Notes under the pieces: generated by a model
Seen by the model: the letters and a program-made list of their open reading frames with translations, nothing else
Database searches by the model: none
What the model was told of the DNA's origin: nothing
Assembly: GCA_047618565.1 (NCBI GenBank)
Contig: JBLHKW010000003.1
Coordinates: 7,611 to 71,610, forward strand
Direction of reading: 5' to 3'
Length of the DNA stretch: 64,000 bases
From: JBLHKW01 sp047618565
GTDB taxonomy: Bacteria > Planctomycetota > UBA1135 > GCA-002686595
In this document: positions 25,920 to 34,700 of the stretch, piece after piece
How the letters are laid out: each line of letters opens with the position of its first letter
Numbering within the stretch: the first letter of the stretch is position 1
Program-made: the position numbers and the translations under genes

Positions 25920-28535
25920 TTGAAGAACGTTTACGATCCCGCGCAAATCGAGACTCGCTGGCAGGCCCACTGGGAGGCGCAGAAGACCTTCCAGAGCTCC
26001 AATCCCGGCGACCCGGGTTTCGACCCCAAGCAGCCCAAGTACTATGTGCTCGACATGTTCCCGTACCCGTCGGGCGCGGGGCTTCACGTCGGCCACCCGA
26101 TGGGCTACATCGGCAGCGACATCGTGGCGCGCCGCAAGCGCATGGACGGCTTCAACGTCCTGCACCCGATCGGCTACGACGCGTTTGGCCTGCCGGCGGA
26201 ACAGTACGCGATCCTGACGGGCCAGCACCCGGCCGAGACCACGGCGGACAACATCGCGACATTCCGGCGCCAGCTCAAATCGATCGGTCTCTCCTATGAC
26301 TGGTCGCGGGAGCTCACGACCAGTGACCCGCGCTTCTACCGCTGGACACAGTGGATCTTCGCGCGCCTGTTCGACGCAGGGCTGGCCTACCAGACCGAGG
26401 TCCCGGTCTGGTGGTGCGATGAGCTCAAGACCGTGCTCTCCAATGAAGAGGTCATCTCCGGCCGATCCGAACGGGGCGACTACCCGTGCGTCAAGCGACC
26501 GCTCAGCCAGTGGATGCTGAGGATCACGTCCTTCGCGGACCGCCTGATCGAGGACCTGGACGACGTGGACTGGCCCGAGTCGGTCAAGACCATGCAGCGC
26601 GAGTGGATCGGGCGCTCCGAGGGCGCCGAGATCGATTTTTCGATCGCGCCCGCCGACGGGGCTGGGGCCGCGCAAGCTGGGGACGAGCGTTTGAGGGTCT
26701 TCACCACGCGCCCGGACACGATCTTCGGGGCAACCTTCATGGTGATCGCGCCCGAGCACCCGCTGCTAAACCGGTTGACGAGCAGCGACAAGCGCGCCGA
26801 GGTTGACGCCTACATCGCGGAGTCGGCCTCGAAGTCCGATCTGGAGCGCACGGACCTGGCCAAGGACAAGACCGGTGTCTTCACCGGTAGCTACTGCCTC
26901 AACCCGCTCATGGATCCAGGGCAGGAGGCCGCGCGTATTCCGGTCTTCGTGGCGGACTACGTCCTGATCGGTTACGGCACCGGGGCCATCATGGCCGTGC
27001 CCGGGGGCGACGAGCGCGACATGGAGTTTGCGCGCAAGTACGACCTGCCCATCCGACGCGTGGTCGAGCCGCCGGCCGAATCCGGTCTGGGGCCGGACGA
27101 TTGCTTCGCTGGTGATGGCCGCGCGGTCGACTCGCCGGGCTGGAACGGCCTGGGCAAGGAGGCGGCGCTGGCGCGCTCGATCGAGGTCCTCACGGAGGGC
27201 GGTCACGGGTGTGGCAAGGTCACCTACCGCCTGCGCGATTGGCTCTTCTCGCGTCAGCGCTACTGGGGGGAGCCGTTCCCCATCCTGCACCACGCGGACG
27301 GCAGCCTGTCGCGCGTGCCCGACGGCGACCTGCCGGTGCTGCTGCCACGCATGGATGACTTCGAGCCCTCGGCGGATGGCGCGCCGCCCCTGTCGAAGGC
27401 CACGGACTGGGTCGCCACCACGGACCCCACGACCGGCGCACCGGTGCAGCGCAACACGGACACGATGCCCGGCTGGGCTGGCTCCTGCTGGTACTACCTG
27501 CGCTACATGGATCCCGGCAACGACAACGCGCCGTTCGCGCCGGATGCGGAGCGCTACTGGGAGAACGTGGACCTCTACGTGGGCGGGACCGAGCACGCGG
27601 TACTGCACCTGCTCTACGCGCGCTTCTGGCACAAGTTCCTGTACGACCAGGGCGTCGTGCATACCAAGGAACCGTTCAAGCGGCTCTTCAACCAGGGCAT
27701 GATCACGGCCTTCGCCTACAAGGATGCCGGAGGTCGCAAGGTGCCGGTCGACGAGGTCGAGTTCGACGGCGAGCTGGCGCGCCTCAAGAGCAGCGGCGAG
27801 GAGCTCGAGCGCATCACGGCAAAGATGTCCAAGACCCTGAAGAACGTCGTCAATCCGGACGACGTCTGCGCGGAATTCGGCGTGGACACGTTCCGGTTGT
27901 ACGAGATGTTCATGGGGCCCCTGGCGGAGTCCAAGCCATGGAACCCGCGCGATGTGCCGGGATGCCGTCGATTCCTGGAGCGCACCTGGAAGCTGTTCGT
28001 CGATCCCGAGGGCGAGGAGCCCGTTCGAGCTCCGTTGCTTGGGCAGGATCCCGTGTCCCTTGACGGCCCCTCGGAGGAGCTCGAACGGCACTGGAACCGC
28101 GCTCTGGTGCGCATCGAGGGCTCTTTCCAGGCCTTCAACTTCAACACCGCCATCGCGGCCTTCATGAGCTTCGTCAACGAGGCCACCAAGCGTCAGGGCG
28201 CGTTTACTCCGAGCCAGGCGCGACGTTTCGTGCTGGCCCTCTCACCCTTCGCTCCGCATGTGGCCGAGGATCTCTGGCAGCGCCTGGGTCACGCGCAATC
28301 GCTCGCGCGCGAGCCCTGGCCGGTGGTCGACGAGAGCTACCTGGTCGACGAGAGTTTCGAGCTTGTCGTGCAGGTTCTTGGCAAGGTGCGCGGTCGCGTG
28401 CAGGCGCCCAAGGACGCCGACAAGGCGGCGCTCGAAGTGCTGGCGCGCGCCGCCGTCGCGGACAAGCTCGAGGGCAAGCAGGTGGTCAAGGTGATCGTGG
28501 TTCCCGGCCGCCTGGTGAATTTCGTCGTGCGCTGA
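25920..28535 (+). CDS. leuS: leucyl-tRNA synthetase
   Basis: An 871-residue class I synthetase. The only in-frame start near the family N-terminus (KNVYDPAQIETRWQAHW) is TTG at 25920; there is no in-frame ATG or GTG just upstream and no clear Shine-Dalgarno. The HIGH motif is HVGH (56-59). An editing CP1 domain is present (TTRPDTIFGATFMVIAPEHPL, GTGAIMAVPGGDERDMEFARK). The catalytic KMSKS loop reads K635-M-S-K-T639. The anticodon-binding and C-terminal domains end VIVVPGRLVNFVVR. It charges tRNA-Leu in the cytoplasm and edits mischarged products. The 245 bp upstream (25675-25919) contain no recognised gene. Confidence 0.95.
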   Translation: MKNVYDPAQIETRWQAHWEAQKTFQSSNPGDPGFDPKQPKYYVLDMFPYPSGAGLHVGHPMGYIGSDIVARRKRMDGFNVLHPIGYDAFGLPAEQYAILTGQHPAETTADNIATFRRQLKSIGLSYDWSRELTTSDPRFYRWTQWIFARLFDAGLAYQTEVPVWWCDELKTVLSNEEVISGRSERGDYPCVKRPLSQWMLRITSFADRLIEDLDDVDWPESVKTMQREWIGRSEGAEIDFSIAPADGAGAAQAGDERLRVFTTRPDTIFGATFMVIAPEHPLLNRLTSSDKRAEVDAYIAESASKSDLERTDLAKDKTGVFTGSYCLNPLMDPGQEAARIPVFVADYVLIGYGTGAIMAVPGGDERDMEFARKYDLPIRRVVEPPAESGLGPDDCFAGDGRAVDSPGWNGLGKEAALARSIEVLTEGGHGCGKVTYRLRDWLFSRQRYWGEPFPILHHADGSLSRVPDGDLPVLLPRMDDFEPSADGAPPLSKATDWVATTDPTTGAPVQRNTDTMPGWAGSCWYYLRYMDPGNDNAPFAPDAERYWENVDLYVGGTEHAVLHLLYARFWHKFLYDQGVVHTKEPFKRLFNQGMITAFAYKDAGGRKVPVDEVEFDGELARLKSSGEELERITAKMSKTLKNVVNPDDVCAEFGVDTFRLYEMFMGPLAESKPWNPRDVPGCRRFLERTWKLFVDPEGEEPVRAPLLGQDPVSLDGPSEELERHWNRALVRIEGSFQAFNFNTAIAAFMSFVNEATKRQGAFTPSQARRFVLALSPFAPHVAEDLWQRLGHAQSLAREPWPVVDESYLVDESFELVVQVLGKVRGRVQAPKDADKAALEVLARAAVADKLEGKQVVKVIVVPGRLVNFVVR

Positions 28536-28596
28536 AGAGCATCCACTCGCGTAGACTCAGCTGGCCGGTCCCCAAACCCGAATCATCGAGGCACGC

Positions 28597-29997
28597 ATGC
28601 CGCCCGTGACCCAAGACGAAGCCCTGGCCCTTGCGCGCGAACTGGTCGAATCGAGTTCCGCCACCGAAACGGAAGTGACGGTCGAGTCGTGCGAGGATCG
28701 ATTCGTCCGTTTCGCAGACACCGGCCCGACCCAGAACGCCGACCGCGAGCGCGTGGACGTCTCTATCCGGGTACGTCTGGCCGCCGAGCCGGGAGGCTCG
28801 GGCGGGGGATTCAGAGAGGCGCGCGCAACGTGCGGCAGCCTGGACCCGTTGCACACCGGGCCGGCCCTGGAGCGGGCCTTGATGCTCGCACGCCTGAGCG
28901 CTCCGAATCCCGATCTGATGCCCCTGGGGGGCGCCGTTTCCGTTCCGGAGACCGCACCCCAGCGGCCCACGATGGACCACACCTTCCGCGAGAAGGCGGC
29001 CTGGGTGAACGCGGCCACGGAGGCCTGTTCGGCCGAAGGGCTGGCGCCATCGGGGCTGATCCAGACCACGGCCCTGGCGCGCACGCTCGTCAATTCGGCC
29101 GGGCGCGAGGTCCAGGGCGCTCGTACGCGCGCGAGCTTCTCCTTGACGGCCGGCCCCTTCGTGGCCAAGCCGACGGGTGAGGGCGGACCCGCGGGCTCGG
29201 GCTGCGCCGAGGCGATCGCGTCGAACGTGGAGCGCATCGACGCCGGGCGGGTCATCGCGCGTGCGGTCGACAAGGCCGTGCGCGGCCGCGAGACGCACGC
29301 CATCGACGCGGGCGAGTACACGGTCGTGCTGGAGCCGGCGGCGGTCAGCTCGATGCTGCTCTTCGCGGCCTACTGCGGCTTCGGTGCCCAGGAAGTGCAC
29401 GAGAAGTCATCGTTCCTGTGCGGACGGATCGGCGAGCGCCTGTTCTCGCCCGGACTGAGTATCCGCGATGATGCGGCGAATGAGGTCTACCCCGGACTTC
29501 CCTTCGACGGCGAGGGCGCGCCCAAGGCGCCGCTCACGCTGCTCGAAGACGGCTGTCTGCGCGGGCCCGTCACCGATGCCCGCTGGGCCAGCAAGCTATC
29601 CAGGCCCAACACGGGCCACGGCCAGCCGCAGCCCACTACCGAGGGGCCGGCTCCGAGCAACCTGATCGTCGATGCGGGACAGCAGAGCCTCGAGGAGCTG
29701 ATCGGAGGCGTGAAGCGCGGGTTGCTGGTCAGTCAGTTCCATTACACGAACATGATCGAGCCGCTCGACCTGACGTTGACCGGCATGACGCGCAACGGGA
29801 CGTTTCTGATCGAGGACGGAAAGCTCTCGCACGCCGTGCGCAACCTGCGCTTCACCGAGACGCTCGTGAATGCGCTCTCGCGCGTGACGGGCATCGGCGC
29901 CGAGCGCGAGGTTGCGGGCGCGCTCTTCGAGGGCGAGATCGTCTGTCCGGCCCTGCGCATCGAGCGCTTCCGATTCACCTCGACCACGGATTTTTGA
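28597..29997 (+). CDS. pmbA: PmbA/TldE-type metalloprotease-associated protein
   Basis: A 466-residue member of the TldD/PmbA family. It has the two-domain layout with the N-terminal ELVESSSATETEVTVESCEDR pattern and the C-terminal VNALSRVTGIGAE, GEIVCPALRIERFRF ending. No HExxxH is present, so it is the TldE/PmbA-like non-catalytic partner. Known PmbA-TldD heterodimers cleave modified peptides such as microcin B17 and degrade CcdA. Three bases separate it from tldD, so stoichiometric co-expression is expected. No peptide-modification genes lie nearby. Confidence 0.88.
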   Translation: MPPVTQDEALALARELVESSSATETEVTVESCEDRFVRFADTGPTQNADRERVDVSIRVRLAAEPGGSGGGFREARATCGSLDPLHTGPALERALMLARLSAPNPDLMPLGGAVSVPETAPQRPTMDHTFREKAAWVNAATEACSAEGLAPSGLIQTTALARTLVNSAGREVQGARTRASFSLTAGPFVAKPTGEGGPAGSGCAEAIASNVERIDAGRVIARAVDKAVRGRETHAIDAGEYTVVLEPAAVSSMLLFAAYCGFGAQEVHEKSSFLCGRIGERLFSPGLSIRDDAANEVYPGLPFDGEGAPKAPLTLLEDGCLRGPVTDARWASKLSRPNTGHGQPQPTTEGPAPSNLIVDAGQQSLEELIGGVKRGLLVSQFHYTNMIEPLDLTLTGMTRNGTFLIEDGKLSHAVRNLRFTETLVNALSRVTGIGAEREVAGALFEGEIVCPALRIERFRFTSTTDF

Positions 29998-30000
29998 CCC

Positions 30001-31452
30001 ATGATGGACCTCGCTCAGGAAGCTGTGGAAGCGGCCCTTGCCAAGGGGGCGGACTACGCGGATGCGCGCATCAACAGGCTCTCGAACGAGAATCTGGCCA
30101 TGCGCAACGGAATGCTGGCGCAGGCCGAGGCCCCGGAGGATTTTGGCATCGGGCTGCGCGTCCACAAGGACGGCGCCTGGGGCTTCTGTGCGGCACCACT
30201 GTCGAGTTCGGGCCGCGCGGGCGTTCTGCGCGATCTCGCGCGACGTGCGACCAAGGCGGCGCGCGACCTGGCGCCGGCGGTCAAGGATCCCGTGCGACTC
30301 GTCGGGCGTCCAGAGGGCGTACACGAGTACTCGACCCCCATCGGTACGGACCCCTTCAGCGTGCCGCTCGAGGACAAGATCGGTCTGCTGCGTCGCTGCG
30401 ACGAGAGCATGCAGGGCGCGTCCGAGACGGTCGTGCGCACGGCCAGCATCGCCCTGCGGCGCGAGGAACAGTGGCAGGCCACGAGCGAAGGCGCCCAGAT
30501 TCACCAGGTGCTCGTGCGCGCCGGTGCCGGGCTGTCGACGACGGCCGCAGCCCACGGTGAAGTCGAGCGACGCAGTTACCCGGCCTCGTTCGGCGGGAAC
30601 TACAAGAGCGCGGGCTGGGAGCACGTCGAATCCCTCGACCTTGCGTCCCACGGAGAGCGCATGCGCGACGAGTCGGTGGAGTTGTGCTCCGCCGATCCCT
30701 GTCCGGAAGGGCAGCGCACGCTCATTCTGGGCGGTAGCCAGTTGATGCTCCAGATCCACGAGTCGGTCGGGCATCCGAGCGAACTCGATCGGGTGCACGG
30801 GCACGAGGTCGACCTCGCCGGCGCATCGTTCCTGACGCCCGAGAAACAAGGGGACTTCCGGTTTGGCTCCTACCTGGTGAATCTGGTCGCGGATTCGACC
30901 GTGCCCGGTGGTCTCGACACGCGCGGTTTCGACGACGAGGGCGTGGCCTCGGAGCGCTGGCACATCGTTCGCGACGGCATGTTCGAGGGCTACATGACCG
31001 GTCGCGAGTGGGCGGCGCGCGTGGGCGACGACGCCAGCCACGGAGCCATGCGCGCGGAAGGCTGGTACCACCCGCCGATCATCCGCATCACCAACCTCTC
31101 CCTGATGCCGGGGACCTGGGGCTTTGACGAGCTGCTGGCCGACACCGAGGACGGGGCCGTCTTTTGCGACACGGTCAAGATGTGGTCGATCGACCAGCGC
31201 AGGTTGAACTTCCAGTTCACCTGCGAGCTCGCCCGTGAGGTCAAGGACGGCAAGCTCGGCCGGCTCCTGCGCAGTCCGACCTATCAGGGCACGACTCCCG
31301 AGTTCTGGCGCTCGTGCGACGCCATCTGCAACGAGGACCACTGGGAGCTGTGGGGGGTCCCTAATTGCGGTAAGGGCAACCCGATGCAGGTGGCCGAGAT
31401 GAGCCACGGGGCGGCGCCTTCACGTTTTAGACGTGTAAATTTCGTCCGGTAG
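30001..31452 (+). CDS. tldD: TldD metalloprotease
   Basis: A 483-residue TldD with the zinc motif H253-E-S-V-G-H258 (HExxxH) in LQIHESVGHPSELDR. The third ligand region is near DDEGVASERWHIVRDG, followed by the C-terminal FCDTVKMWSIDQRRLNFQFTC. It pairs with the PmbA-like protein three bases upstream to form the active protease; TldD supplies the catalytic zinc site. A GC stem (31452-31485: ggag..gcccc / ggggc..ctcc) follows the stop codon. Confidence 0.92.
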   Translation: MMDLAQEAVEAALAKGADYADARINRLSNENLAMRNGMLAQAEAPEDFGIGLRVHKDGAWGFCAAPLSSSGRAGVLRDLARRATKAARDLAPAVKDPVRLVGRPEGVHEYSTPIGTDPFSVPLEDKIGLLRRCDESMQGASETVVRTASIALRREEQWQATSEGAQIHQVLVRAGAGLSTTAAAHGEVERRSYPASFGGNYKSAGWEHVESLDLASHGERMRDESVELCSADPCPEGQRTLILGGSQLMLQIHESVGHPSELDRVHGHEVDLAGASFLTPEKQGDFRFGSYLVNLVADSTVPGGLDTRGFDDEGVASERWHIVRDGMFEGYMTGREWAARVGDDASHGAMRAEGWYHPPIIRITNLSLMPGTWGFDELLADTEDGAVFCDTVKMWSIDQRRLNFQFTCELAREVKDGKLGRLLRSPTYQGTTPEFWRSCDAICNEDHWELWGVPNCGKGNPMQVAEMSHGAAPSRFRRVNFVR

Positions 31453-31542
31453 GAGTGGCCCCCTGGAACCTCGAGGGGCGCTCCAACGTCGCCTGGGCGG
31501 GCGAATTTAGCCCAAATTCCGCCCATCCTGACCCATGCCAGA

Positions 31543-31573
31543 GGTCCCAATATTGGGTCCCTGGCCTTAGAAT
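31543..31573 (+). promoter_or_regulatory. 18-bp palindrome and -10-like box before the mosaic protein gene
   Basis: The sequence ggtcccaatattgggtcc (31543-31560) is a palindrome with a single mismatched pair. A -10-like TAGAAT (31568-31573) follows seven bases later, with no TTGACA-like -35 at normal spacing; the palindrome occupies that place. This fits an operator or activator site. The flanking 31453-31702 region has no gene. Confidence 0.35.
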
Positions 31574-31702
31574 GAGGCTTCACCCGGCTCGGTAGGTCCG
31601 GCACAGGTCGCGTGGGCAGGTAGCGGCGAGTGGCGAGGGAGTTGAGTTTCCCGGGCCGTCCTCTACGCAAATTCGCCTTCATAATGAGGGTGGTCTCGCC
31701 CG

Positions 31703-34700
31703 ATGACCAGCCGCACCTATTCAGATGGCTCGCCAGTCAGGACCCCACCCCAGATGGCCTCAATCAGTTCACTCCTTCGCTCGACGCTCTCACAATCTGC
31801 CGGCCTCGCCCTCGTCGCGAGCTTGGCCTCAATGGGCGGCGCGACCGCCCAGACTGTGGAGTTCTCATCGGCGCTGCAGACCGTGGCGGAGGCGGACGGC
31901 AGCACGCTTGCGACCGTGCTGCTCTCGCAGGTCGAGGCGGTCGACGTGCAAGCCACCCTGGTGTTGTCCGGCACTGCTGCGGCGAGTGCGGACTACACGA
32001 TCAGCCCCAACCCCGTGATCATCAGCGCCGGCAACCTGAGCGCGGATGTCACGATCACGCTGACGGACGATGCCCTGTTCGAGCTGGACGAGACGGCCGA
32101 GCTCACCCTGACCGTGGCCGTCAACGCGAGCCTCGGCATTCAGGTCCTGCACACCGTCACGATCCAGAGCGAGGATCTGCAGCCCGGCGTCGAGTTCGTT
32201 CGCCTGCGTTCCTTCACGACGGAAGGCGACGCGCCGGTCGATGTCCCGGTCGTTCTCTCCGCCCCCGCGGGTGTCGATGTACAGCTCAGCTTCGTCGCAG
32301 TGGGGCAGGCGCAGCTCGGATCCGACTTCACGGTTAATGCCAGCCCGCTGGTCATCCCGGCCGGGGACACGACAGCAAATATCGTCGTGACCGTGATCGA
32401 CGACATGGAGCGTGAGAATCCCGAGCGAGTGCGTCTGAAGCTGGTGAGCGCAGTCCACGCGAACGTGACGTTCCCGGACGTGCACAACATGGTCGTGGAT
32501 GACAATGAGCGCTTCTCACCCAACGTTGCAGTGCGGCCCGTGCACAGCGACCTGACCAGCATCGACTTCCCGGTCGTGCTACGCGCCGGAGAAATCTCCG
32601 GCTCGACGCGCGTGGTGCTGAGCAACACCAACTTCGTCGACGTCGCCGTCAACCGATTGCATTTCGAGGGCGAAGGCCCGGAATTTTCGTACGTGATCCA
32701 GGGCGCCCCGCTGCCACGCCTGCTGGTCCCCGGCGGGCGCCTTTCCGTGGATGTCTCCTTCAACCCCCAGAGCGCCGGGCAGAAGGCCGCCCGGCTCGTG
32801 GTCGACCAGGTGCCACATGCCGTGAGGTCGCGCGGGATCTCGTTGACAGGCGAGGCCTTTGGTGCGACTGGCGAGGAGCTGCTCCTGGTCGCAGGCGCGC
32901 TGGACGACTTTGTCGATGGAAACCAGGACACCTGGCTGGTGGACTACAACTTCAGCGGTCCCAATGCCGTGGCCACGACAACCTCGTTCCAGATCGAAGG
33001 AACGACCGACGACGCCCTCTACCACCAGTCGCGGATCGGGGCGGACTTCAGCTACGCGTTCAATCTCCCGGACGGTGACTACGAGGTCATGTTGCGCTTC
33101 TCCGAGCCGCAGATCGTCTCCAGCGGGCTACGCGTCTTCGATGTCTTTGTGGAAGGTGTTCTGGAAATCGCCGACCTGGACCTGGCGGGCGCCATCGGTC
33201 GCTGGACGGCCTACGACGTTCCGATCGTGACCACCATAAGCGACGGTGTGCTCGATCTGCAGTTCCAGGCGTCCACCGGGCTGGCGCTCATTTCCGCCAT
33301 CGGAATACGATCGGTGCCCGTGGTCGCTGTCGACCCGCTGCTGCTCGACTTCGTGACCGTGGGGCAGGGGCAGTTCCTGGACCTCACCGTCTCCCTGACA
33401 AACACCGGGCTCCACACGGCGCAGCTGGACTCGGTGGCCTTCCTCGCGACCGTAGGGTCGGGCGCGGACTTCTCCGTCGAAGTCGGCGGCCAGAGTTACG
33501 TCGGCAGCGAGAAGAGCGTCACGCACCTCGTCAACGAGTCCATTCCTGTCGGCGGTGGCAAGCTCGACCTGGACGTCACGTTCGCGCCGACCGTGCACGA
33601 GGACCATGTCCTGACGCTGCGTCTAGAGGGCAACTTCCCGCCCGTCGAGGTCACGCTGCTGGGCACTGGCGGTGCCGATCCGTCATGGGGTTACCTGCAC
33701 CCCGTGCTGGACGCCTTCCCGCTCCTGATCGTCGACTACGACAGCACCGGCGGCGAGAGCGTGAACATTCTGGGCTCCGAGTCGCACACGCACGAGCCGG
33801 GACATGTGCTCACGGGCTATCAGTGGAAGCTAGAGGGCGTCCAGTTCTCGAACCTCTCGGATACCCGCAAGAACCTGCCGATCGGCGACAACTCGATCTC
33901 GCTCACGATCACCGATGACAACGGTCCCGCGAACACGGCGACCGACACGCGCATCTACTCCGTATTCCCTGGCGATGGCGTCCCAGGGGTGCTGGCGCGC
34001 TATTACCAGGATGCGGATCCGGTCTCCCTGCTGGACGCGGTGCCCGCCGTCGTGGATTTCATCGAGCGCGTGCCGACGGTCGGTGTGGCTCCCGTCACGG
34101 GCTTCGTCGGTGGCTCGCCCTACTCCGGGGACGTGATGGTGCGTCTGACGGCGAAGTTCGATGTGCCCAGCGGGGCGACTTACGAATTCACGGTCAACGG
34201 CGGCGTCGGCAATCGCATCGAGGTCGACGGGGCGCCGGTTGCGGGGCCGATCGTGCTCAGCGCCGGTCAACATGACCTCGAGCTGCGTGCTGCCGTCCTG
34301 ACGATCTCCGACGTGCCGGTTTCGATCGACGTGCTCGTGGACAGCGTGCCGGCCCCCAATTTCGACACAGACCTGGTGCACTCCGAGCTGGGTGTGACCC
34401 CGGTCATCCACGAGATGCCCACGATCGGTAACGATCTCGGTGGCAACCTGATCAGTATCACTGGCTTCGGCTTCTATCCGCTGGCGCAGGTCACGGTGCA
34501 CTGGGGCGGCCAGGGCTTCATCGATGCAGATTTCACGTCCTACAGCGCGGAGCTGATCGAGTTCCCCTCGCCGCCCGGCACGGGGCAGATCAACGTGACC
34601 GTGGAGACCCCGGCCGGGATCAGTCAGACGCGCGTGTACACCTACTCGCCGACCGGACCTGTTCCGATCTCGTTCGATCGACTGACGGCCAACCAGGTTC

